Source of the DNA: Clostridium hydrogenum
Lineage (GTDB): Bacteria > Bacillota > Clostridia > Clostridiales > Clostridiaceae
DNA length: 64,000 nt
NCBI RefSeq assembly: GCF_021432385.1
Contig: NZ_JAEACT010000002.1
Location: 752,016 to 816,015 of the forward strand
Direction: 5' to 3'
Shown: in pieces, positions 33,591 through 43,100 of the stretch
Layout of the letters: each line of letters begins with the position of its first letter
How positions within the stretch are numbered: the stretch's first letter is position 1
The notes under the pieces: generated by a model
Seen by the model: the letters and a program-made list of their open reading frames with translations, nothing else
Database searches by the model: none
What the model was told of the DNA's origin: nothing
Made by a program: the position numbers and the translations under genes

Positions 33591-33780
33591 AAGCTGAACT
33601 CCCCCATGTTTATTCTTTTTTATTACTTATTGTATAAAATATTACATTCCCCTACATATATTTTAATATATATTTTTTTACTTTTCAACTTAAGAAAATC
33701 TATTAGTTTAACTGCATTTATATCAGATTATTATTATAACTCATTTTAATAAATTTACTTTTATCCATATTATTCATAGA

Positions 33781-33827
33781 CTATGTTTTAAATAAGTATT
33801 CATTTTCACCCTTATTGAAAACACAGC
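33781..33827. repeat. Hairpin element, degenerate copy 2
   Basis: CTATGTTTTAAATAAGT and ATTTTCAC match the element at 7071-7118, but the right arm (CTTATTGAAAACACAG) has diverged, so the stem is imperfect. It lies upstream of the LytTR regulator gene; the rest of 33591-33925 is AT-rich promoter sequence and the terminator below. Confidence 0.6.
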
Positions 33828-33840
33828 CTATCAATAAAAT

Positions 33841-33910
33841 AAAAGCAAGTAATAAGGTGGAATATGAAAAGTATTACTTTTTAACATATTCCACTTTATT
33901 ACTTGCTTTT
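33841..33910 (-). terminator. Bidirectional terminator after lrgB
   Basis: AAAAGCAAGTAATAAGGTGG with AATATG pairs with CATATTCCACTTTATTACTT and GCTTTT in a 26-bp stem with one mismatch. T runs lie on both outer sides. It ends the lrgAB transcript 16 bases after the stop codon. Confidence 0.8.
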
Positions 33911-33925
33911 TATATAATTTAAAAA

Positions 33926-34627
33926 CTAAAAAATGCTTTGAAATATTTTCGCTAGTATAGGTGCCAATATTACAGTTATAAGACCATTTACGCCTATTGT
34001 AAGGCTGCTCATAGCCCCTTCAACTTCTCCTAGCTCAATTGCTTTTGTAGTTCCAATAGCATGGCAGGAATTTCCTAGTGCAACTCCCCTTGCTACTTTA
34101 TCATTTATTTTAAATATCTTAAATACTGTTGGTCCAATTATAGCTCCAAAAACACCTGTTATTATTATGGCAGCAACAGTTATAGCAGTTATACCACCTA
34201 TTTGCTTAGAAACTGCCATACCTATAGGTGTAGTAATTGATTTTGGCATCATTGATAAATTTATTCGCTTTGGTATTCTAAATAGCTTACATAAAAGTAC
34301 AACACTTGTTATACCACACAAGGTTCCAACTGTTATTCCTGCTAAAATTGGAACGGCATTTGCTTTAAGTAATTTTATTTTCTTATAAAGTGGAACGGCT
34401 AAAACAACTGTCGCTGGTGACAAAAGAAAAGATATAAATTGACCTCCATTATTATAATCAGAAACACTAATATTAAATACCTTTAAAAATATTATAAGAA
34501 ATATTATACTTATCAAAAGAGGATTGAGAACTTCCAGTCTAGTCTTTCTTTTAATAATACATGCTACTTCAAAAGCTATTAAAGATATCATTATTGAGAA
34601 CATTGGTGAAGATATTATATCCTTCAT
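33926..34627 (-). CDS. lrgB: LrgB/CidB-family membrane protein
   Basis: This 233-aa protein has about seven membrane segments with the family motifs TTPIGMAVSKQIGGI and GNSCHAIGTTKAIELG. LrgB works with LrgA in control of murein hydrolase activity or in export of small metabolites such as pyruvate in some Firmicutes. The frame is open 32 codons further upstream, but the ATG at 34627 overlaps the lrgA stop by one base (TAATG) and follows GGGGAGG. Confidence 0.9.
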   Translation of the reverse strand: MKDIISSPMFSIMISLIAFEVACIIKRKTRLEVLNPLLISIIFLIIFLKVFNISVSDYNNGGQFISFLLSPATVVLAVPLYKKIKLLKANAVPILAGITVGTLCGITSVVLLCKLFRIPKRINLSMMPKSITTPIGMAVSKQIGGITAITVAAIIITGVFGAIIGPTVFKIFKINDKVARGVALGNSCHAIGTTKAIELGEVEGAMSSLTIGVNGLITVILAPILAKIFQSIF

Positions 34628-34974
34628 TATTTTTTCCTCCCCTTTATTGCTTGAACCGTTAAGCCTGTGATAGCCATTGTTATAATTGTAGTAATAACTA
34701 CAACAATAATCAATAATATCCAAGTATCCTTTATTAATTTAAAACTTGTAATAAGTCCTACCCCAGCTGGAACAAAGAAAAAAGGTAAATACTCCAGCAA
34801 AGAATTGCTAACTTCCTCCACAGCCTCCAATTTGATAATCCCCAAACATAATGCTATTACCATTAGCAGCATTCCAAGAACATTTCCTGGTATTGGAAGT
34901 TTAAATAAGGTACTTATAACTTGACCTAAAAAACAAAATAAAAGAATGATTGCAAGTTGTCTTATGTATTTCAT
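34627..34974 (-). CDS. lrgA: LrgA/CidA-family holin-like protein
   Basis: This 115-aa protein has four membrane segments and the family core LPIPGNVLGMLLM near residue 27 and EYLPFFFVPAGVG near 65. It is the small holin-like partner of LrgB, and the two genes overlap by one base. AGGGGCG supports the start. The 245 bases upstream contain only AT-rich sequence, presumably the promoter. Confidence 0.92.
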   Translation of the reverse strand: MKYIRQLAIILLFCFLGQVISTLFKLPIPGNVLGMLLMVIALCLGIIKLEAVEEVSNSLLEYLPFFFVPAGVGLITSFKLIKDTWILLIIVVVITTIITMAITGLTVQAIKGRKK

Positions 34975-35219
34975 TGCTTACGCCCCTTTGTATAAAATTA
35001 TTATTTTCGACACGTCAATCCATAATTTATATTTTAACTCAATTTTAATTAAATTTCATTATAATATTAGCTTGTATTCTTTCCTTATTTCTTATGCATT
35101 TTAGGCGTATTGCATATGACATCGTATTCAAATATTTTTTACAAAAAATTATTTATTATTTAACTTTTTTAAAAGTTACACATTAAGAACTAAAGACATA
35201 CTTGCTCTCCAAATTTTCG

Positions 35220-36149
35220 CTATGCCTCTTTTTTCACTTTACATTGAACCGCTTCTTCATTGTTACTTTTATTTCCAACAAGACTAAAGACTACACCACC
35301 TATAATCAATACTGCACCTAAAATAAATTTTGCAGTAATAGCCTCTCCTAAAAATATTACACCAAGTAAAACTGAAACCATGGGCTGCAACGGATAAAAT
35401 AATGAGCAAGTTCCCGCTTCTATTATGGATAGGCTTTTATTCCAAAGCACATGGGCTATAGCAGTACAAACAAGTCCCATATAAAGCAATGCAAGAATAA
35501 CCTTCCAATCAAATTGAACATTAGCCGTTGTTGCTAGTTCATAGCCAGAACATGGTAACGTACATATTGCCGCTATTACTATTCCATATGTTGTAATCTG
35601 TAAAACATCATACTTTTGAGTAACTCTTTTAATCATAACAGAAACAAAAGACCATGTGATTACAGATGTTACTGACATCAAAATTCCCCATACGACTTGT
35701 CCATTTCCACTTACACCACCAATAATAATGTACACACCAATAATCGCTAAAACAATACAAAATACTTTCTTTAGCGTTAGCTTTTCTTTTAAAATAATTG
35801 CGGCAAAAATCATTATAGTAATTGGATTTAAGGAATTAACTAAGGAAGAAAGAGAAGCATTAGATAATTTTGTCCCCATGAACTGTATAGTCATTGACAT
35901 GAAATATCCAACAAATCCTATTAAAAAGATATACTTATAATCCTGTTTTTCTATCTTTTTTAATTTTTTTGTTCTAAGTACAAGTAATAGAATGCAGCCT
36001 GAAATTAAATATCTTAAAAATGAAACTGTAAATGTAGGCACCTTACCAAGTACAAATTTACTTACTACATATAAACTGCCCCAGGCACAAAAAGTTATTA
36101 TTAAGTATAAATATGCTATTTTTTTATTTGTCACTATCTTTCTTAACAA
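35220..36149 (-). CDS. DMT-superfamily transporter (two EamA domains)
   Basis: This 309-aa protein has ten membrane segments in two EamA repeats; the first has WGSLYVVSKFVLG and the second WSFVSVMIKR, with PLQPMVSVLLGVIFLGE near the end. Substrates of this family are metabolites or amino acids and cannot be predicted. The start is uncertain: TTG at 36149 lacks a good site, and GTG at 36134 follows AAGAAAG closely. It stands alone. Confidence 0.85.
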   Translation of the reverse strand: MLRKIVTNKKIAYLYLIITFCAWGSLYVVSKFVLGKVPTFTVSFLRYLISGCILLLVLRTKKLKKIEKQDYKYIFLIGFVGYFMSMTIQFMGTKLSNASLSSLVNSLNPITIMIFAAIILKEKLTLKKVFCIVLAIIGVYIIIGGVSGNGQVVWGILMSVTSVITWSFVSVMIKRVTQKYDVLQITTYGIVIAAICTLPCSGYELATTANVQFDWKVILALLYMGLVCTAIAHVLWNKSLSIIEAGTCSLFYPLQPMVSVLLGVIFLGEAITAKFILGAVLIIGGVVFSLVGNKSNNEEAVQCKVKKEA

Positions 36150-36235
36150 GAAATACTAATAAATAAGTTCTTGCTAAAATTCGCCACCTTTCACTATGTA
36201 TATATATTTTAGTATAGCACCATTATAAAAAATAA

Positions 36236-36266
36236 AAAACCTGTAAGAATGAAACTTACAAGTTTT
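36236..36266 (-). terminator. Terminator of the mannose PTS operon
   Basis: On the minus strand AAAACTTGTAAG and CTTACAGGTTTT form a stem with one mismatch, followed by TTATTTTTTAT. It lies 40 bases after the manO stop codon. Confidence 0.75.
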
Positions 36267-36306
36267 CTTTTCACCTTTTACCTAATTTATATACATGATA
36301 AGTTTA

Positions 36307-36681
36307 TCACTTCTTCTTAAATATTGATTTTAATGATTGCTTCACCACATCAAAAAAACTTAACGAAGAAACCATATGACTTGGATCAACATATTCTCGA
36401 ACAGCGCGAAGTACTTTCTTTGGTTCTTTAGAAGAAAAAGTATAAGTACCATTTTTCTTAGTTCGGATGGCATATCGTGGAATCCACTTCCCCTTAAGCA
36501 ATACAGACGCAATTACATAGTCAACCTCTTCCCAAGGAATTTGAATGAATTTTCGAGAATCACGAGAATTATAGAATTCAAAGCCTTTGTCTCCGATCAT
36601 TATTTTGCCATACTCCGAAAAACCTGTGAAAACCGTCGCATCTATTACTAAATCTACTTTTGTATTGAGTGATTGAACCAT
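36307..36681 (-). CDS. manO: DUF956 protein of the mannose PTS operon (ManO)
   Basis: This 124-aa protein matches the small DUF956 family that accompanies mannose-class PTS genes: MVQSLNTKVDLVIDATVFTG at the start, GDKGFEFYN and IPWEEVDYVIASV in the middle. In lactic acid bacteria ManO is proposed to regulate the operon. The frame is open 39 codons further upstream; the start at 36681 is set by a GGGG site eight bases before it. A hairpin at 36800-36823 separates it from manZ, suggesting lower expression. Confidence 0.82.
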   Translation of the reverse strand: MVQSLNTKVDLVIDATVFTGFSEYGKIMIGDKGFEFYNSRDSRKFIQIPWEEVDYVIASVLLKGKWIPRYAIRTKKNGTYTFSSKEPKKVLRAVREYVDPSHMVSSLSFFDVVKQSLKSIFKKK

Positions 36682-36799
36682 AAAATATACCCCTTTTCTA
36701 GTTTTAAGATGCCTAAACACATTTATTTTTATTATATATTTTTTATATGCTTCTATCAAGTGTTTAAAATTGATTGCCAATAACTCATATTTTAACAAA

Positions 36800-36823
36800 A
36801 GCCTAGACTAAAAAGCCTAGGCT
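36800..36823 (-). terminator. Hairpin between manZ and manO
   Basis: On the minus strand AGCCTAG and CTAGGCT form a 7-bp stem followed by TTTTG. It probably gives partial termination or processing between the transporter genes and manO. Confidence 0.5.
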
Positions 36824-36835
36824 AAGTTAAAAATA

Positions 36836-37747
36836 TTACATTATGCCGATTAAGTGGAATACGATACCTATTGCGAATAATCCAAGGATTATAACAATTG
36901 GTGATACCTTCTTCTTAAGTAACCACATACAAATAAATGTTATTACTAATCCTGCAAGTCCAGGAATTAATGAATCTAAGTTACCTTGAAGTGTTGTAAC
37001 TTTATGATCTGTTAATGACATACCACCTGCTTGTTGTAACAATGCTTGTTTAATACCGTTCGTTCCAGCAGGAAGTTTACTCCAATCAATGTAGGCACCC
37101 TTAGCATACGGAACAGATGATACTATAGGTGTAAATTTAACAGATACCCATCTGTTAACTAATGATCCCAAAATGAACATACCAAGGATAGATGCTCCTT
37201 TTGTAATATCTTGTAGTAATCCACCTGTTAAATCATCAGTAATGTGAGAACCTGCTTTGTATCCAAATTCTTGTGTATACCACATAAATGCCACACGAAT
37301 TGCATTCCAAACAATGAAATATATAATTGGTCCAAGGATATTACCAGTCATAGCAAGAGAAGCAGCTAATGCACCTAAAATTGGTCTAACAGTAAACCAG
37401 AAAACTGGGTCTCCGATACCTGCTAAAGGTCCCATCATACCAACTTTAACACCTTGAATAGTTACATCATCAATTGGTGCTCCGTTTGCACGCTCTTCTT
37501 CTAGCGCTAATGTTACACCAATGATTGGCGAAGCTAGATATGGATGAGTGTTAAAGAACTCTAAGTGACGTTTCAATGCAGCTACACGATCTTCCTTAGT
37601 CTTATATAATTTTTTAATTGCTGGGATTAATGCGAAAGCCCAACCACCACTTTGTGTTCTTTCATAGTTCCAAGAACCTTGGATGAATGTTGAACGCCAA
37701 CAAACAGACATACGATCTTTTTTTGTTAATTTCAATTCTTTTTCCAT
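36836..37747 (-). CDS. manZ: PTS mannose-family transporter subunit IID
   Basis: This 303-aa IID subunit begins MEKELKLTKKDRMSVCWRST and contains the conserved FIQGSWNYERTQSGGWAFAL, and GMMGPLAGIGDP in the middle, with C-terminal membrane segments. With IIC it forms the sugar channel. The open frame extends 11 codons upstream into the IIC gene region, but AAAGGAG at 12 bases favours the start at 37747. The substrate within the mannose/glucose/fructose/sorbose group cannot be fixed. Confidence 0.95.
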   Translation of the reverse strand: MEKELKLTKKDRMSVCWRSTFIQGSWNYERTQSGGWAFALIPAIKKLYKTKEDRVAALKRHLEFFNTHPYLASPIIGVTLALEEERANGAPIDDVTIQGVKVGMMGPLAGIGDPVFWFTVRPILGALAASLAMTGNILGPIIYFIVWNAIRVAFMWYTQEFGYKAGSHITDDLTGGLLQDITKGASILGMFILGSLVNRWVSVKFTPIVSSVPYAKGAYIDWSKLPAGTNGIKQALLQQAGGMSLTDHKVTTLQGNLDSLIPGLAGLVITFICMWLLKKKVSPIVIILGLFAIGIVFHLIGIM

Positions 37748-37766
37748 TTTCGTTTTCTCTCCTTTC

Positions 37767-38573
37767 CTAGTAATTATCAATAATATCGCCTAATGGATCG
37801 CCGGTATTTGAGCCGCCACCCTTACCTGAGCCGCCTTGTTTACTAAGCGATAAGTAAATAATAGCTAAGCATACGCCGATTGCACCTAATCCAATAAGTG
37901 TAATTTGTGAAACAGTTGCTAATACAAAACCAATTGCGAAGAATGGCCATACTTCTTTTGTAGCCATCATGTTTATTACCATTGCATAACCAACAGCTAC
38001 AACCATTCCACCACCTATTGCTAAACCATCTGTTAACCAAGTAGGCATAGCTAAAAGTAATGAACGGATATGTGTAGCACCAATTGCTAAAATCAAAGCT
38101 GCTGGGATTGCAATACGTAAGCCCTGCATAATAATAGCAATGACATGCCACATCTCAATTTTTGCCATATTTCCTTCTTCAGCAGCAGCATCCATCAAAT
38201 GTATAATACCTGTAGCGATTGTACGAGTAATAATTGCTAATAATAGTCCTGCAACTGCTAGTGGAACTGCAATAGCTATAGCTGAAGAAACCCCTGCTTT
38301 ACCTTGTCCACCAAGAACTAAAATGATTGCGGATGCAACAGATGCTAACGCTGCATCGGGTGCTACGGCAGCACCGATATTTGCCCATCCTAAAGCAATC
38401 ATTTGAAGCATACCACCTAGGATTAGGCATGGTACTAAATTACCTGTAACTAAGCCAATTAACGTACATGCAACTACTGGTTGATGGAATTCGAATTCAT
38501 CCAAAACACCTTCCATACCAGCTAAAAATGCTACGAAAATGACTAATATCATTTGAATAATATTTAAATTCAT
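37767..38573 (-). CDS. manY: PTS mannose-family transporter subunit IIC
   Basis: This 268-aa membrane protein has the IIC opening (IQMILVIFVAFLAGMEGVLD) and the motif GLVTGNLVPCLILGGMLQMI. It is the substrate-translocating subunit. GGAGG lies ten bases before the ATG. A Gly/Ser-rich tail (KQGGSGKGGGSNTGDPLGD) replaces the usual short C-terminus. Confidence 0.95.
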   Translation of the reverse strand: MNLNIIQMILVIFVAFLAGMEGVLDEFEFHQPVVACTLIGLVTGNLVPCLILGGMLQMIALGWANIGAAVAPDAALASVASAIILVLGGQGKAGVSSAIAIAVPLAVAGLLLAIITRTIATGIIHLMDAAAEEGNMAKIEMWHVIAIIMQGLRIAIPAALILAIGATHIRSLLLAMPTWLTDGLAIGGGMVVAVGYAMVINMMATKEVWPFFAIGFVLATVSQITLIGLGAIGVCLAIIYLSLSKQGGSGKGGGSNTGDPLGDIIDNY

Positions 38574-38607
38574 GATTATTAATCCTCCATTTCTTACAAT
38601 ATTTAGA

Positions 38608-39585
38608 TTATTTTAATTTGTTTAATTCCTCTTGTGCCCTCTTTAAAATTTCGTTCATATTTCCTTTTGAATCACCTGGAACCTTACGAACATCAAAATC
38701 AAGTCCAGCTTTCTTAAGCTTATTGAAAGTATCAATATCGTCTTGATTAAAAGCAAGCACTTTGTTTGGTTGAACTTTACCTGCCGAGTGAGCCATAGAA
38801 CCAACATTGATTGTCTTCAAAGGCACACCACCTTCTACTGCTCTAAGTACATCTTGTGGAGTTTCAAAAAGAAGTAATGCACGTTCTCCACCAAAATGCT
38901 TGTCATCCTTTGCAAGTTTAATCATGTGATCAATTGGAACAACATGAGCTTTAACACCTGGAGGCGCAGCTTGCTGAATTAAATTCTTACGAAGCTCATC
39001 TTTAGCTACTCCATCTGACACTACAATAATTCGTGTAGGAGTCATAGCCTTTGACCAAGCAGTTGCTACTTGTCCATGAAGTAAACGTGAATCTATACGT
39101 GCTAAAACGTATTCAAATGATCCAGGTGCACCTGCGTTAGATTGTGCTACAGAAGCGCTAGAAGCTTTACCAGTATCTGCTGGTTCTAATTCTTCTGGTT
39201 TAACCTTAACTCCTTCTTTGGCTGACTTTAAAATATTAGCTGCAATTTCATGTGCAGATTCCATTGAAAAACGTGCACCATAAGCTTCAAGCAGCATTGG
39301 TAGATTCAAACCAGCTACGATTGCCCATTTATCCTTATGCTCTTCAAATAGACCATTAGCTTGGTTAAATGGTGTACCACCCCAAAGATCAACTAAGATT
39401 AAAACCTGATCTTGGTTATCAAATGATGAAACTGCTTCTTCCATTTTTGCTTTAATATCATTAGGACCTTCACTGGGCATTAATGTAACAGCTTTTACGT
39501 TTTCTTGTTCTCCGAAAATCATATTACCAGATTGCAAAATACCTTTAGCAAATTCCCCGTGACTAGCAAGAATAATTCCTACCAT
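38608..39585 (-). CDS. manX: PTS mannose-family fused IIAB subunit
   Basis: This 325-aa protein fuses IIA (MVGIILASHGEFAKGIL, phospho-His H9; LVDLWGGTPFN) and IIB (ARIDSRLLHGQVATAWSK, phospho-His near residue 170) through an Ala/Ser-rich linker at about 137-160. It relays phosphate from HPr to the incoming sugar. AGGAGG precedes the ATG, and it is first in the operon. I looked for a sigma-54 (-24/-12) promoter, common for this operon class in Firmicutes, and did not find one in 39586-40060. Confidence 0.96.
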   Translation of the reverse strand: MVGIILASHGEFAKGILQSGNMIFGEQENVKAVTLMPSEGPNDIKAKMEEAVSSFDNQDQVLILVDLWGGTPFNQANGLFEEHKDKWAIVAGLNLPMLLEAYGARFSMESAHEIAANILKSAKEGVKVKPEELEPADTGKASSASVAQSNAGAPGSFEYVLARIDSRLLHGQVATAWSKAMTPTRIIVVSDGVAKDELRKNLIQQAAPPGVKAHVVPIDHMIKLAKDDKHFGGERALLLFETPQDVLRAVEGGVPLKTINVGSMAHSAGKVQPNKVLAFNQDDIDTFNKLKKAGLDFDVRKVPGDSKGNMNEILKRAQEELNKLK

Positions 39586-39920
39586 CTTTATACCTCCTAT
39601 TATTTATTCGTTACAAAAACAAAAGGCATGAACATTGGAAAATAAAACTCAATAACATATGCTCGGATTTCGTCACTATGTTTGTACATTAAATTGAATC
39701 ATAAAAAATCGTGATAATACCTTATAAGATGTACAAAACATGTGATATAACAAACAAATATTAAATTATTTTATTTACCTATGCTCATGCCTGATCGAAT
39801 CAGTAACACGCTAGATATTATTATTCTATTAATTTATTGTAATCTACCTAGGAACTTTAATTAACAGCCCCTCTCTTGATTACGTTTTCATGATAACATA
39901 TTTTTTTTTATTATGCAACA

Positions 39921-39970
39921 TATTTTTTAAACTTTTTTAAATTTTTTTGAACTTTTTTAAACTTTTTTAA
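39921..39970. other. Phased A-tract (bent DNA) array
   Basis: Five T-runs of six or seven bases recur with a 10-bp period (39923, 39933, 39942, 39953, 39963), each separated by AAAC-, AAAT- or GAAC-like spacers. Helically phased A-tracts of this kind produce intrinsic curvature. It lies between the manX promoter region and the NRPS 3' end; 39586-40061 has no gene. Confidence 0.75.
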
Positions 39971-40061
39971 GTTTATTTTGCAACTAAAAAAATACACTGC
40001 ATTATCACTAAGCCCTATGAACGCGGCATTTACGCTCTGCTATTTTGCTGTATCCTTTGTT

Positions 40062-40100
40062 AAAATTGGGTACTATTTTTCATCTATAGTACCCAATTTT
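40062..40100 (-). terminator. Terminator of the NRPS operon
   Basis: AAAATTGGGTACTA and TAGTACCCAATTTT form a perfect 14-bp stem with an 11-base loop. The first base of the stem on the minus strand directly follows the NRPS stop codon. No T run follows beyond the stem. Confidence 0.7.
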
Positions 40101-43100
40101 TTATTCAGCTAATATATTTTTTAATATATCTGCATTTTTATCGCAATGTTCTCCTGATAACATATCTAAATGAAGACCATACCCATCATATATAACGAAC
40201 TTACCCATTGTATGGTTCTCCCAATTTAATAAATATTCATAGTGTTCTCTTACTTCTCTAGTACTAGCGCTTGATATAACATGGATATTAGCTTTTACTT
40301 TTTCTTTTGTTATATTTTTATTATTGTACTGTATATATTTTTTATGATTTACCATAGCCCTTTCCGCTATATTTTCCTCAAATTCATGGAAATTGTCTAT
40401 ATTAAAAAAGTTTTTCATAATACTAATAACCTCATGCTTTGAAGGGTACGTTAAATTGTCTTTTACTGATTTTTTTACCGCCGAATCTAACATTATAATA
40501 TCAGAAACTTCATAACCCTTCTTTTCTAGTACTTTAGCGACTTCAAAAGCTAAATTACCTCCACCAGAATATCCTAATAATATAAACGGTCCTTCATTTT
40601 GAGTATCTAGTATGCTTTTTACATACTCATCGATAATATTAGAATTATTAATAAAACTAAATGCATAAATTGAATAATTATCTATTCTATTTACTAAATT
40701 TAAATAGGAATACCCATATCCTATAGCCGGTGGAAATGCAAATATATTTTTATCTCCACTATAACTTAGCCTTGTAACTAATTTTCCGCCTTCACCTAAA
40801 CCAGAATATAATAAATTACAAATATCTTTTATAGTTGGGTTTGTAAATAACTGATCCATTGTAAGATTTAGGACTAATTGTTTTTTCATTTTTACCAACA
40901 AATCAACTAATTTAATAGAATTTCCACCTAGTTCAAAGAAGTTATCATTTATTCCTACATTCCTTATTTCCAGTACATCTTCCCATATCTTAACTAACTT
41001 CTCTTCCATTTCATTTCTTGCTGCTTCATACTCTGCCCCTGTATTAATTTTTCCTTGTGGCTCTGATAATGCCTTTCTGTCTACCTTTCCGTTTATCGTT
41101 AATGGAATTTTATCTATTTTTATGAAGTATGACGGAAGCATATAGTCTGGTAAAGACTTTTTAAGTTCTTCCCTTAATTCACCTACTCTGTATTCTTTGT
41201 CACCAACATAATACGCACATAGGTGCTTACTTTCTTCTTTTCCTTTTGCATCTACTACAGTTTCTTTTATCCCCTCTATTTTTAGTAATGTATTTTCTAT
41301 TTCTCCTGTTTCTATTCTAAAACCTCTTATCTTAACTTGATAATCTATTCTTCCTAGACATTCTATGGTTCCATCTGGCAGCCATCTTGCTAGATCTCCT
41401 GTTTTATACATCCTTTGCCCTGGTTCATATGGATTTATTACAAATTTCTCTTCGGTTAATTCTTTATTGTTTAAATATCCCCTTGAGAGTCCATATCCAC
41501 TTATACATAGTTCTCCTGCTGCACCTATTGGCATCAATTTATTGTTCTTATCAACTATATATATGCTTACATTATCTATTGGTTTTCCTATTGGCATATT
41601 TAAATAATCTTTCAAATTATTTATAGTTATATTATTACATGCAGCATCAACACAGCATTCCGTCGGTCCATATACGTTACTAATGATAAGCTCCTTATTA
41701 TTAACTTTCTTATATAGCTTTTCTATTACTTTTCGTGTAAGTTTATCTCCACCAATTATCAAATTTTTAAGCTTTAAGTTTCTATTTGTTAGAAGCTCTG
41801 AATTAGCCATCATTGCTAAATGCATTGGTGTTCCATCTGTTATCTCTATTTTATTATTTAAGTAGAACTCAACTAACTTGTCGCCTTCTTTTCTAGCAGC
41901 TTCTGAAACTACATATAATGTATTTCCTAATAATAAAGAACAAAAGATTTGTTTAACTGATGCATCAAAAACATATGGAGCTACTAAAGCTATTTTTAAA
42001 TTATCATTATATTTACTGTATATACTTTCATTTAATCCATGTACTAAATTAGTTACATTTGAATGTTCTATCATAACACCCTTAGGCTTCCCCGTTGTTC
42101 CTGATGTATATATTACATAGGCTAAATTTTTTGAACTGGCAGTCTTACCTAGGTTAGCACGATCTTCTTTATAGAACTCTTCATCTTCCAAGTCACATAC
42201 GTCTACTTTTTCATTCTTTATTTTTTCCCTAAACTTACTTTGAGTTAATACTATTTCAGCTTTACTATTCTCTATCATATATTCTATTCTATTCTCTGGA
42301 TATTCTGGGTCTATTGGCATATATGCTCCCCCTGCTTTTAAAATGCCCATTATACCCACTATCATTTCAAGAGAACGCTGCACCATTATTCCTACTACAG
42401 TATCCGCTCCTACGCCTTTTTTCATTAAGGTTATTCCTAATGAATTAGCTCTTTCATTAAGCTCTTTATAAGTTAACTTTTTATCTTCATATACAACAGC
42501 AATATTATCTGGAGCCTTCTTCACGTTTTCCTCAAATAATTCATTTATTGTTTTCTCTCTTGGATAATCTACTTTTGTGTCATTAAACTCCATAAGTAAC
42601 TTATGCTTTTCTTCTTTCCTTACTACTTCTATATCTTTAATTAGTACTTCTTCATTATCTATAACTTGATTTATTAAGCTTTCAAAATGATTTTTAATTT
42701 TTAGTACATTATCCTTTGAATACATTAATTCATTAAATTTAAACTTTATTAAAATAGTATCCTGATATATGACAGTTAAGTTAAAGTTGTAGTTTGTTTG
42801 CTCTTGTGATTTACCGCCAATTATTTTTAGATTATTCTTAGTCAATACTTCATTATTAATACCATCGCTGTCAACTGGATAGTTTTCAAATATCATTATG
42901 TTGTTTACTAACTTTTCTTTAACTTCACTTAACCCTTGTATCTCTGCTAAAGGATAAAAATCATACTCGCTACTTTCTAAGAAAGACTTATTAACAGTAG
43001 TCAGTAATTCCTTAAACGTCATATTTCCTTCTGCTTTAACTCTTAAAGGTACAGTATTTATAAATAATCCCAACATATTTTCTATACCCTTAACCTCTGG

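Noticed and set aside
39586..40060. Sigma-54 promoter or LevR/ManR site for the mannose PTS operon
   Set aside because: No TGGCAC-N5-TTGCA-like sequence on the minus strand, and no LevR-type activator gene nearby.
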